Positions 6,861-14,674 of a stretch of 64,000 bases of DNA are shown here, piece by piece. Location: assembly GCA_022710485.1 (NCBI GenBank), contig JAKLGU010000002.1, positions 66,682-130,681 on the forward strand, given 5' to 3'. This DNA is from Gemmatimonadota bacterium (GTDB taxonomy: Bacteria; Gemmatimonadota; Gemmatimonadetes; Gemmatimonadales; GWC2-71-9). Every line of letters starts with the position of its first letter. Within the stretch, counting starts at the first letter, position 1. The notes under the pieces are model-generated. The model ran no database searches and was not told the DNA's origin. It saw only the letters and a list, made by a program, of their open reading frames with translations. The translations under genes and the position numbers were made by a program.

Positions 6861-9527
6861 ATGCCGGGACCAGCGACCCGCCTCGCATACCTCCTGCTTG
6901 CCGCGGGATGGTTGTCTACCGCCCCGCTCTCCGCCCAGGGCGCCATCACCGGGACAGTCGTGGATTCCGCCACCGGCGCGCCGGTTGCGAGCGCGCTGGT
7001 CAAGGCCGTGGCGTCCGATGGCCGTCCGGGCCCATCCACCATCACCGACAGTCGTGGGCGTTTCCGGCTCGCCCCGGTTGCCACGGGACGCTGGGTGGTG
7101 ACCGCGGCGCGCATCGGCTACGCGCCCTCCGGCCCGGTGAGCGCCGCAGTGGCCGACAGCCAGGAGGTGGCGCTCCGACTGGCGCTCAACAGCCGCCCGG
7201 TCCCCGCCTCCGAGATCATCGTCACCGCCTCCCGCGAGCCCCAGATCGTCCTGGAGGCCCCCGCCTCCACCTCCATCGTCACCCACGAACAGGTGGAGCA
7301 GCAGATCGCGGCCACGCCGATCGACTACCTCACGGGCGTCACCGGGATGGACGTGGCCAGCAAGGGGCTGGCACAGCGCACGTACACGGCGCGTGGCTCC
7401 CGCGGCGCGAGCACCGGATCGTTCCTGACCCTCGTGGACGGCCGGGACCAGACGATCCCGTCCATCGGCTTCAACATCCCGTACCTGGTCCCCAGCGGAT
7501 CGGCGGACGTGGAGCGCATCGAGGTGGTGCGCGGACCGGCCGGGGCCATCTACGGCCCGAACACCGAGCGGGGTGTGGCGCAGATCATCACCCGCTCGCC
7601 TTTCGACGCACCGGGCACGACAGTGAGCGTCGGTGCGGGGGGACGCGACCTCGTGCAGGCGGAGCTGAGGCAGGCCGGGGTGGTGGGCTCGAAGTTCGGG
7701 TACAAGGTGACGGGTGACTACCTCACCGGCACCGACTGGGTGTACCCCGACACCACCGGCGCCACGTACCGTGGGGAGGCGCTCGCCGACACCACCCCTC
7801 CGCCCCCGGACCCCGACACGGTCCTGATCGACGCGCGGGTTCCAACGCTCGAACGCTGGTCCGTCGGCGGGTTGCTCGAGTGGCGCCCGGAGGCCGGGAC
7901 CGCCATCCAAACCGGGATCGGGTACGCCCACGCCACCAGCGCGGCCGACCTCGAGCCGACGCTCGGGCCGATCCAGCTCCGGGACTGGAGCTTCAGCAAC
8001 GCGCAGGCGCAGTTCACCCGCAACGCCTTGAGCGGCCGCTTGTCCTATACCTGGAACGACGCGGGGGACTCCTACTCCCTCTGGTACGGCAATCGGCTGG
8101 TCGACTACTCATCGATGCTGGTGGCGCAGCTCAAGTCCGGTACTTCGCTGAAGCAGGGCGGCTCCCTCCAGTACGGCGCCGACTTCCGCTACACCAATCC
8201 CCGGACCGACGGCACCATCAACGGACGGAACGAGGACGACGACCAGGTGGCGGAAGTGGGCGCGTTCGTCCTCGGCGACATCGTCTTGAAGGAGCAGATC
8301 ACCCTCAGCGCCGCGCTTCGCGCCGACTACCATGACCGGATCGGCACCGTGGGGATCGCACCCCGTCTCGGCATCGTCTACCAGCCCACGCCGACGCAAG
8401 CCCTCCGGCTCACATACGGCCGGGGCTACACGACCCCGACCCCGCCGGACTTCTTTGCCGACATCCAGGTGGCAAACGATTTGGGCGGGCTTCCCTACGC
8501 GATCCAGATCAGCGGCATCCCACCCGGCGGCTACCAGTTCAACCGCGATTGCGGCGGCCTCTGCATGCGCTCGCCGTTCGCGGCGGACCCGGCGGCGTTC
8601 CAGCCGATCGATGCGGCGGCCTACTGGGGCACCGCCGTCGCCATCCTCGCAGCGCAGGGCGGGCCGGACCTCTCGGGCATCCCCGCCCCGAGCTCGGCCG
8701 AAGTGGGTTCGGTGCTGCGGTCCCTCGACCTGCAGGACGAGGCGTTCAACCCGGCCCCGGTCGATCCAGCGTCCATCACCGACTACCCGACGGAAACGCG
8801 AGAGACGACCGACGCCATCGAGCTCGGGTACAAGGCGGCGCTGGGCTCCCGCTGGAACGTGGGGGCCGACGTGGCCTACTCCTACACGAAGAACTTCTTC
8901 GGCGCCTCCGTCATCGGGACACCCAACGTCTTCCTCGACGAGGCCAGCCTCGCCGCCTACCTGACACCGTACCTCGGCGGAGACGCCGACCTCGCCCTGC
9001 AGGTGGCCCAGGGGATGACCCAGATTCCGCTCGGCGTCGTCACCCCGGCGAACGCGGCCGACCCCACCGCCCTCCTCAACATGCGGCACCAGGGCGGGGC
9101 GTTCTCCCGGGTGGGCGTGGACCTCGAGGTGAGCTACCTGCTCACCGCCGGGTTGACGATCAGCGGCAACTATTCGTGGGTCAACCGGGACTCGATCGGG
9201 AGCGCGGGAGGGTCGGACATGGCGGTCCTGAGCGCGCCGAAGAACAAGGGCGCCGTGGCGGTGACCTACCGGCCGCCGACGAGCTGGTGGGGGGTCTGGG
9301 CACAGGGGGTGGCGGTCGAGACGTATCCGGTGAAGTCCGGCGTCTTCGAAGGCACCATCCCGGGCTACGTGGTCGTGAACCTCGGCGCCACGATGCAACT
9401 GCCGATGCAGCGCGACATTTCGCTGGCGGTCACCGCCTCCAACCTCTTCGACGAGGTGCACCAGGAATACGTCGGCGCGCCCGCCATCGGGCGGCTGATC
9501 ACCATGCGGGTGCAGGCGCAGTTCTAG
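6861..9527 (+). CDS. TonB-dependent outer-membrane receptor with carboxypeptidase-regulatory-like N-domain
   Basis: An 888-aa protein. ATG 6861 is chosen over 6822 because it follows GAGGAG and begins the signal peptide (MPGPATRLAYLLLAAG, ending LSAQ). Residues about 30-110 form a carboxypeptidase-regulatory-like Ig fold (ITGTVVDSATGAPVASALV). The plug begins after EIIVTASREP and contains RIEVVRGPAGAIYGPN, the hallmark plug motif. The rest is a 22-strand beta-barrel ending in VQAQF with the terminal aromatic residue typical of outer-membrane proteins. The substrate is unknown. Convergent genes just downstream encode exported Rieske proteins, which hints at a metal or redox theme without proving it. 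Confidence 0.9.
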   Translation: MPGPATRLAYLLLAAGWLSTAPLSAQGAITGTVVDSATGAPVASALVKAVASDGRPGPSTITDSRGRFRLAPVATGRWVVTAARIGYAPSGPVSAAVADSQEVALRLALNSRPVPASEIIVTASREPQIVLEAPASTSIVTHEQVEQQIAATPIDYLTGVTGMDVASKGLAQRTYTARGSRGASTGSFLTLVDGRDQTIPSIGFNIPYLVPSGSADVERIEVVRGPAGAIYGPNTERGVAQIITRSPFDAPGTTVSVGAGGRDLVQAELRQAGVVGSKFGYKVTGDYLTGTDWVYPDTTGATYRGEALADTTPPPPDPDTVLIDARVPTLERWSVGGLLEWRPEAGTAIQTGIGYAHATSAADLEPTLGPIQLRDWSFSNAQAQFTRNALSGRLSYTWNDAGDSYSLWYGNRLVDYSSMLVAQLKSGTSLKQGGSLQYGADFRYTNPRTDGTINGRNEDDDQVAEVGAFVLGDIVLKEQITLSAALRADYHDRIGTVGIAPRLGIVYQPTPTQALRLTYGRGYTTPTPPDFFADIQVANDLGGLPYAIQISGIPPGGYQFNRDCGGLCMRSPFAADPAAFQPIDAAAYWGTAVAILAAQGGPDLSGIPAPSSAEVGSVLRSLDLQDEAFNPAPVDPASITDYPTETRETTDAIELGYKAALGSRWNVGADVAYSYTKNFFGASVIGTPNVFLDEASLAAYLTPYLGGDADLALQVAQGMTQIPLGVVTPANAADPTALLNMRHQGGAFSRVGVDLEVSYLLTAGLTISGNYSWVNRDSIGSAGGSDMAVLSAPKNKGAVAVTYRPPTSWWGVWAQGVAVETYPVKSGVFEGTIPGYVVVNLGATMQLPMQRDISLAVTASNLFDEVHQEYVGAPAIGRLITMRVQAQF

Positions 9528-9535
9528 CGGGCGAC

Positions 9536-10039
9536 CTAGTCGTCGTCCTCCCCGTCGTCGTCGTCGCCCCCGCCCCCGCCGGGCGTGGTGCCGCTGATGT
9601 CGAGGGCGCCGGTGGCGGGATCGTACACCGTGGTCAGCTCGAACAGGTTGCTGGTCTTCTGGCCGCCGGTCCAGACGCCCGTCGCCGCGAAGGTGGCGCC
9701 GTGGTTGGGACACCGGAAGCCACCGCCCTGGATGTTCACCGTGGTGCCGGCGTGCGGACAGGTCATCGAGTAGGCGCGGTAGGTATCGACCCCGCTGTGG
9801 TACACCGCCACCGGGGGGCCTGCGTTGCCGTCCACCCGGGCGATGCCCCCTACCGGCGTGAGCGCCGCGAAGTCGTTCACGTTGATGGCGAGGGCCACCG
9901 TCTGGCCCGGGCCGAGGGCGCCGCCGAAGACGCCGTCCCCGCACGCCGAAGTGAGGGCGGCCGCCACGGCCGCCATCGTGGTTTCCGCCAGGAAGGTGCG
10001 CCGCGACAGCCGGCGCCCGCCGCATGATCCGTCACACAT
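9536..10039 (-). CDS. Tat-exported Rieske [2Fe-2S] protein with acidic tail
   Basis: A 167-aa protein. The N-terminus has a twin-arginine signal (RRTFLAET) after a Cys-rich start, and a possible lipobox-like Cys33. The Rieske cluster motifs are intact: CPHAGT (Cys94, His96) and CPNHGATF (Cys110, His113). The C-terminal 20 residues are a glycine run followed by an Asp/Glu tail. It is predicted to be a periplasmic electron carrier resembling soluble arsenite-oxidase-type or plant-type small Rieske proteins. It lies 15 bp after a second Rieske gene, with two membrane proteins upstream on the same strand, forming one probable four-gene transcript. Confidence 0.85.
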   Translation of the reverse strand: MCDGSCGGRRLSRRTFLAETTMAAVAAALTSACGDGVFGGALGPGQTVALAINVNDFAALTPVGGIARVDGNAGPPVAVYHSGVDTYRAYSMTCPHAGTTVNIQGGGFRCPNHGATFAATGVWTGGQKTSNLFELTTVYDPATGALDISGTTPGGGGGDDDDGEDDD

Positions 10040-10054
10040 CTCGCCTCCTCTCCC

Positions 10055-10558
10055 TCATTCGAGGGTGACCCTGGCCGCGGTCCATCCCGCGGGATCCTTG
10101 TCCTGCTCGAACATCACGTCCACGTTCACGACGACCGTCTCGCCCTCCCGCCGGATGGCGAGGCGGTCCATGCCCCGCGTCGCGCGGCCCGAGATGAACG
10201 TGCCGTCGGGCTGGTACTTGGACTTGTGCTTGGGACACTGGAAGCGCTTGTCCGCCGCGAGCCATTTCAGCGCCGTGTTCTGGTGCGGACAGGAGAGATT
10301 GAAGGCGTAGACCACTCCCTGGAAGCGCACGAGGATGACCTGCTCAGTCTTGTCGATCGTGGCGCCGTCGGCGGCGGGAATGGGATAGGTCACGTCCGTC
10401 CCCCGCACGCCGAGCGCGCTCCCGGTGCGGACGGTCATCGCCTCGGCCACGGCCGGCGCGGCGCCGAGGGCCACGAAGGTGGCGAGGAGCGAGGCCGCTG
10501 CGCGGAGAAAGTCGCGCCGGCCCTCCAGCTCACAGCCGCCGCAGTCGTGCTCGCTCAC
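10055..10558 (-). CDS. Tat-exported Rieske [2Fe-2S] protein
   Basis: A 167-aa protein from GTG 10558. This start is chosen because it overlaps the upstream stop by 4 bp and leads directly into a Tat signal (GRRDFLRAAASLLATF). Cluster motifs CPHQNT (Cys90, His92) and CPKHKSKY (Cys108, His111) are intact. The Cys-rich N-terminus (HDCGGCELE) resembles that of the neighbouring Rieske protein, suggesting duplication. It probably passes electrons in the periplasm. The two membrane proteins directly upstream are the likely partners. Confidence 0.83.
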   Translation of the reverse strand: MSEHDCGGCELEGRRDFLRAAASLLATFVALGAAPAVAEAMTVRTGSALGVRGTDVTYPIPAADGATIDKTEQVILVRFQGVVYAFNLSCPHQNTALKWLAADKRFQCPKHKSKYQPDGTFISGRATRGMDRLAIRREGETVVVNVDVMFEQDKDPAGWTAARVTLE

Positions 10559-11049
10559 AGGTTGACCAGCATGACGCCCGTCAGGACCGCCACGAACCAA
10601 AGGAGCGTGCTCGCCGCCGCCGAGCGCCGGAGCGCCAGCCAATCACGGTCCGGCGCCTCGCCGCTCTCGAGCCGGTGCGCCGCCTTGCGGAGCCCGGCAC
10701 CGTTGGCGAGCAAGAGCGCCAGGAATCCCATCTTGATCCAGAAGACCGGCGCGGTGGCGAAGGTCTCGACATCGGCCAGGAAGAGCAGCAGCCCGGTCGC
10801 GAAGGTGACGGCCAATCCGATCAGGACCGGGGCGTGGACGGCGTGGAACTCCGACAGGTGCACCCGTCGCGCGTCTGGGCCGGCGGCGGTGGCGCGGATC
10901 ACCGCACGGTCCGACGCGATCGCCAGGCCGCCCGCGACGAGGAAGCCTCCCACGTGGCCGAACATGACGCCGTTCATCAGCAGCTTGGAATTGTCGTATG
11001 CGGTGGCCCAGGGCTCCGCGAGGTGCGCAAGGGATTCGACGATCGGCAT
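10555..11049 (-). CDS. Four-TM membrane protein, possible cytochrome b-like partner
   Basis: A 164-aa protein with about four transmembrane helices (MFGHVGGFLVAGGLAIA; HAPVLIGLAVTFATGLLLFLA; VFWIKMGFLALLLANG; ASTLLWFVAVLTGVMLV). Histidines in or near the helices (FGHVGG, EFHAVHAP) could ligate heme b, as in small diheme cytochromes, but no diagnostic motif is present. It is coupled by a 4-bp overlap to the Rieske gene downstream and lies 3 bp after another membrane-protein gene. The role as a quinone- or heme-linked partner for the Rieske proteins is inferred from context. Confidence 0.6.
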   Translation of the reverse strand: MPIVESLAHLAEPWATAYDNSKLLMNGVMFGHVGGFLVAGGLAIASDRAVIRATAAGPDARRVHLSEFHAVHAPVLIGLAVTFATGLLLFLADVETFATAPVFWIKMGFLALLLANGAGLRKAAHRLESGEAPDRDWLALRRSAAASTLLWFVAVLTGVMLVNL

Positions 11050-11052
11050 GGG

Positions 11053-11688
11053 TCAGTCCTTCCAGATGAGCATCATCAGCCAGCTGGCGGTGGCCACGCC
11101 CATCGAGGCGATGGCCACGCTCTGGTGCTGCTCCCTCGCCTCCGGGTCGGATTCCGCCTGGTCGGCGAGCGATCCGGTGTACACGAAGCCGGCATCGGCG
11201 ATGAACATCAGCGCGGAGTGGATGTAGCGCCGGGTCCGGCCGGCGGGATCCTTCCGGCTGTCCCAGAGGTTCCACGCCCCCGTGATGGTGTTGACGGCAA
11301 AGACACCCGCGAGCGCGCCGGCGGTGGGACCGTGTATGTCCTTCGCCCAGTCGGGCGCGGCGTCGCCGTACTCGAGGATCTGGCTGCCGCTGGCGTACTG
11401 CAGGGCGAAGAGGGGGAGCATGGTCCAGCTGAGCACCTGGTGGATCTTCAGGCGGGTGTTGTAGAAGCTGCTGTACTCCACCGCGGTGGTCCGTTTCCTC
11501 TTCGTCGTGTCCTGGAGCGCCAACGGCCCTCCGCCCAGCCAGACTCCCGCGGGCAGGAGCGCGGCGGGGATCGGTACAGGGGCGACGACGGGAACAGGGG
11601 ACGCTTGCACGGTGTCGGCCGCCACCGGAGGGAGCGTCGCGAGGGAACCAGGGATGGAAAAGAGGACGAGCGCCACGACGTCCTGCAT
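11053..11688 (-). CDS. His-bearing membrane protein, possible b-type cytochrome
   Basis: A 211-aa protein with an N-terminal signal or anchor, a proline/valine-rich linker and about four transmembrane helices. One His lies near each helix (KIHQVLSW, DIHGPTAG, YIHSALMF, EQHQSVAI), a spacing reminiscent of four-helix cytochrome b561-type heme ligation. I do not recognise a named family with confidence. It is the first gene of the four-gene unit with two Rieske proteins. Upstream lies an unusually AT-rich gap. Confidence 0.55.
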   Translation of the reverse strand: MQDVVALVLFSIPGSLATLPPVAADTVQASPVPVVAPVPIPAALLPAGVWLGGGPLALQDTTKRKRTTAVEYSSFYNTRLKIHQVLSWTMLPLFALQYASGSQILEYGDAAPDWAKDIHGPTAGALAGVFAVNTITGAWNLWDSRKDPAGRTRRYIHSALMFIADAGFVYTGSLADQAESDPEAREQHQSVAIASMGVATASWLMMLIWKD

Positions 11689-12149
11689 GCGAACTCGGAG
11701 AAGGAGGATGTGCTATTCGAGGGCAATGCGGGTGCCAGCCAGAGCGAAAAAGCTATGTTATTGTTTCACAATCACATACGGCTTTCGCGGTGAGTGATCG
11801 AGCAGCTCGAACAGTCTCGATCCGATCCACGTGTAACGTTGCGATGCATACAACCTCTGGATCGAATGCCGGAAGTTGACTCCACCACCTGATGAGCCGG
11901 GCCTCAGGTTCGGAATCGGTTACGTGAGTAAACGCTCGCTTTCGCGTCACCAAGCATCACGCAGCCGTCCAGGGCCGAAGAACGGCACCACCATGTCGCA
12001 GTCGGTGCTATTGAGTTAAATAGTTGTTGAATAACAAGATACAGCAATATGCATGAAGTGGTCTGATAGAAATAACAAAAGTGAGCAAACACTTACACAT
12101 AAGATCCGCCCAAATACCGATCACGACAGGAGCCCACGCCCCCCACAAG
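11689..12149. other. AT-richer non-coding gap of about 460 bp
   Basis: This stretch is visibly lower in GC than everything around it, notably 11740-11780 and 12000-12110, where A/T runs and small imperfect inverted repeats occur (for example GTTGTTGAATAACAA near 12022). Short open frames exist but have no recognisable product. It may hold the promoter of the leftward Rieske operon, or be a remnant of acquired DNA. I see no tRNA, attachment site or insertion sequence. Confidence 0.5.
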
Positions 12150-13211
12150 TCAGGGGCGGCGCTCCAAATCGAAAACCGTGGCACCCATCCGAAAGGTCAG
12201 CCTGACAGGCCGGCCTCCAGCCCCTGCGGCGACCGTCAGCGTGGCGGCCGTGGAACCGAAGGCGAACTCGGTGGGTGAAATCGGTATCAGCGCCTGCCTC
12301 CGTCCCCCAGGGAGTACCACCTCAAGCCCAGCACCGGCCCGATTGATCACAAGCACCATCCCGTCACCATCCTGATACCGACCAACCATCGCATCGAGGA
12401 CGGATGCCGGCACCGGTACCGCAGCAGGCGGAGGCGGGGCAACCAGAGGCGGCCCCTCCGGGAGTTCCCGCACCCAGATATTCCGGTAGCGGACCGGGTT
12501 CCCGTGATCCTGAAGTGCGATCGGGCCTCGGCCCGAGTCCGCGACATACCGGTCAGCCTGCAGCCACTCAGTCGGACCCCAGAGGGTCACGTTGTCCTGG
12601 ATGAGGACGCCGTTCTGGAACGCCGTCATCCTTGCCGGAGCGAGGAGTGCCCCGGCGGAATCGAATCGCGGACGCCGGAAGACGATGTCATACGATTGCC
12701 ATGTGCCGGGTGGAAGCGAAGCATTGACGAGGGGTGGGTATTGCCCGTATGCCGCGCCGGCCTGTCCGTCGGGGTAGGTGTCGTTCCCGTAGGAGTCGAG
12801 CACCTGCAGCTCGTACTCGCCCATCAAGAAGACCCCGCTGTTTCCCCGGTCCTGCCCTTCGCCCTGCGTCGGCGTCGGTGCCACCCACTCGACGTGGAGC
12901 TGCACATCCCCGAACCCCCGCCGAGTGTAGACATACCCCGCTCCGGGCACCGCCTCCATCGCCCCGTCACGGACGATCCACCCCGCCGGCCCGCCGTTCC
13001 TGCTCCTCCACGCCCCGACCCCCGACCCGTCGAAGAGCACCACCGCATCTGACGGCGGGGGCACCGGAGCGGCGGCCTGTCCCGGAACCACCACCGGCGG
13101 CCTCGGCCGAGTGAGGTCGTGGGCCCGCCAGCCCGAGGGTGTCTGGCCCGCGGAGGATGCCACCACCCCGGTGGCGAGGGCCGTGGCAAGGAGTGCGGTC
13201 TTCATCATCAT
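12150..13211 (-). CDS. Secreted DUF1080 (3-keto-disaccharide hydrolase-like) protein
   Basis: A 353-aa protein with a signal peptide (MMMKTALLATALATGVVASSAGQ). The laminin-G-like DUF1080 core begins near VVLFDGSGVGAW and includes RGNSGVFLMGEYELQVLDS and PGTWQSYDIVFRRPR, both typical of the family. Some members hydrolyse 3-keto-glucosides produced by sugar 3-dehydrogenases; the specificity here is unknown. About 95 C-terminal residues after a proline/valine linker form a small beta-rich domain. The stop lies at the edge of the AT-rich gap, and it lies just downstream of the MaoC gene with a 4-bp overlap. Confidence 0.82.
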   Translation of the reverse strand: MMMKTALLATALATGVVASSAGQTPSGWRAHDLTRPRPPVVVPGQAAAPVPPPSDAVVLFDGSGVGAWRSRNGGPAGWIVRDGAMEAVPGAGYVYTRRGFGDVQLHVEWVAPTPTQGEGQDRGNSGVFLMGEYELQVLDSYGNDTYPDGQAGAAYGQYPPLVNASLPPGTWQSYDIVFRRPRFDSAGALLAPARMTAFQNGVLIQDNVTLWGPTEWLQADRYVADSGRGPIALQDHGNPVRYRNIWVRELPEGPPLVAPPPPAAVPVPASVLDAMVGRYQDGDGMVLVINRAGAGLEVVLPGGRRQALIPISPTEFAFGSTAATLTVAAGAGGRPVRLTFRMGATVFDLERRP

Positions 13212-13663
13212 GGTCCCTCCCGGGGGGTGCGCCGCGCGATCAGTTCCACGAATTCGCCGTCCTGGACCACCTCGCCGCGGCGGTTCCTGAGTTCCGCGGC
13301 CAGCGTGACCAGGCCACGGGCCGGGTTGCCCGTGGAGCGCTTCGCGGACACCCGGAGGTGCAGGGTGACCTCGTCACCGTAGTAAATCGGGCCGCGAAAC
13401 CGCCAGGAGAGGCCGACCAGGGCAACGAGGGATCCGCGGGTGAGCGCCAGCTGGTTTGCCAGGCCCGTGGCGACTGCGAGCCCCAGGGCGCCGTGGGCAA
13501 TCGGCCCTTCGAACCCCGCCTGGCGGGCCGCCGCAGGGTCCAGGTGGATCGGGTTCCGGTCGCCGGACAGCTCGGCGAAGGCCCGGACATCGGCTTCGGT
13601 GACGAGGCGGCCGGCCGTCTCGAACTCGCCGGCGTCCTCGAAGTCCTCGAAGTACATCCCCAT
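13208..13663 (-). CDS. MaoC-like hydratase/dehydratase
   Basis: A 151-aa hot-dog-fold protein. ATG 13663 is chosen because a GGGGGAGA ribosome-binding site precedes it. The R-hydratase signature is visible: FAELSGDRNPIHLDPAAA supplies the catalytic Asp and His, and IAHGALGLAVATGL follows. The family hydrates enoyl-CoAs, typically to R-3-hydroxyacyl-CoA. Divergent transcription from the benzoyl-CoA operon, sharing its control region, suggests a role in the same acyl-CoA catabolism (for example beta-oxidation after ring opening), but this is inferred. Confidence 0.82.
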   Translation of the reverse strand: MGMYFEDFEDAGEFETAGRLVTEADVRAFAELSGDRNPIHLDPAAARQAGFEGPIAHGALGLAVATGLANQLALTRGSLVALVGLSWRFRGPIYYGDEVTLHLRVSAKRSTGNPARGLVTLAAELRNRRGEVVQDGEFVELIARRTPREGP

Positions 13664-13683
13664 GGCGTCTCCCCCGGCGGCTC

Positions 13684-13742
13684 TTGACAGGCTCAATATG
13701 TCACTACAGATTCGCACGTAGCAAGAGTGTTATATGTCACTC
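13684..13742. promoter_or_regulatory. Shared control region of maoC and the benzoyl-CoA operon, candidate PaaX operators
   Basis: The 100 bp between the divergent genes contains TTGACA at 13684-13689. A perfect 10-bp direct repeat ATATGTCACT lies at 13696-13705 and 13732-13741. The second copy sits in an inverted repeat, GAGTG-N8-CACTC (13725-13742). These are plausible operators for the adjacent PaaX-type regulator. The -10 boxes are not clear. Confidence 0.5.
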
Positions 13743-13762
13743 TCCATACGGGCGTGTACAAT

Positions 13763-14650
13763 ATGGCACGAAAGATCGCCCCGAGCCTCCGGTCCCAGGA
13801 CCTCGTCTTCACCCTCTTCGGCGACTACCTGCTGGAGCGGGACCGGCCAGTCTGGACCGGCGGGCTGATCACCCTTCTCGGGCAACTCGGGCTCTCCCCG
13901 ATGGCCGTGCGGACCGTCCTCTCCCGGATGACCCGCAAGGGGTGGCTGACCGCCGAGCGGCTGGGCACCCGCAGTTGGTACGGGCTCACGCCGAGGGGAC
14001 GGAAGCTGCTCGAGTCCGGGCGGGAGCGGATCTACCGGCCGACCTCCGAGGCGTCCTGGGACGGCAAGTGGTCGGTCATCGTCTTTTCCGTCCCCGAGGC
14101 GCGGCGCCGTCTCCGCGACGCGCTCCGCGTCCGCCTCTCCTGGCTCGGCTGCGGCCTCCTCACGAGCGGCGCGTGGATCTCGCCGCACGACGTGCGGGCG
14201 GAGGTCCTCGACATCGCCGCCGAGCTCAAGCTGGGCAAGAACCTCGAAATTTTCCGCGGCGAGCACCTGGCCCACTCCAGCCCCGAGCGCCTCGTGGCGC
14301 AGTGCTGGGACCTGGCCGGCCTCGACCGCCGTTACGCCGCCTTCATTTCGCGCTGGAGCCGGGAATTCGAGCACTGCAGCCAGTGCGGAATGACCGGCGC
14401 CCGGGCTGGCATCCACAAGCCGTGCACCGCGCCCGCGGACTGCTTCCGCCGCCGCTTCCTCCTGGTGCACGAATACCGCGCCTTCCCGCTCGAGGACCCC
14501 CTCCTCCCGGGCCCGCTGCTCCCGGCCGGCTGGAACGGACAAGCGGCGGCACGGCTCTTCGAAACCTACCACGACGTCCTGGCGGGCCCCGCCGAGCGAT
14601 TCGTGGCGGACGTCTGCGCGGAGGGCGACGAGATCGTCGCGGCCGCATGA
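13763..14650 (+). CDS. PaaX-family transcriptional regulator with four-cysteine motif
   Basis: A 295-aa protein; start MARKIAPSLRSQDLVFTLFGDYL at 13763, with an upstream GTG (13727) as alternative. The N-terminal winged-helix domain (about 15-90) is PaaX-like (SPMAVRTVLSRMTRKGWL), followed by the central and C-terminal domains (RFLLVHEYRAFPLEDPLLP). PaaX proteins are repressors that respond to aryl-CoA thioesters such as phenylacetyl-CoA. Its position at the head of the benzoyl-CoA genes suggests benzoyl-CoA as effector. Unusual here is CX2C-X12-C-X5-C (Cys205, 208, 221, 227), which looks like a metal or Fe-S site and could sense oxygen or redox state. Confidence 0.82.
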   Translation: MARKIAPSLRSQDLVFTLFGDYLLERDRPVWTGGLITLLGQLGLSPMAVRTVLSRMTRKGWLTAERLGTRSWYGLTPRGRKLLESGRERIYRPTSEASWDGKWSVIVFSVPEARRRLRDALRVRLSWLGCGLLTSGAWISPHDVRAEVLDIAAELKLGKNLEIFRGEHLAHSSPERLVAQCWDLAGLDRRYAAFISRWSREFEHCSQCGMTGARAGIHKPCTAPADCFRRRFLLVHEYRAFPLEDPLLPGPLLPAGWNGQAAARLFETYHDVLAGPAERFVADVCAEGDEIVAAA

Positions 14651-14674
14651 GGATGAGCGCCACCCACCGAGGAA

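Noticed and set aside
11700-12130. Integron attC site or tRNA in the AT-rich gap
   Set aside because: No matched pair of attC core sites, no cloverleaf and no integrase could be found; only short imperfect inverted repeats.
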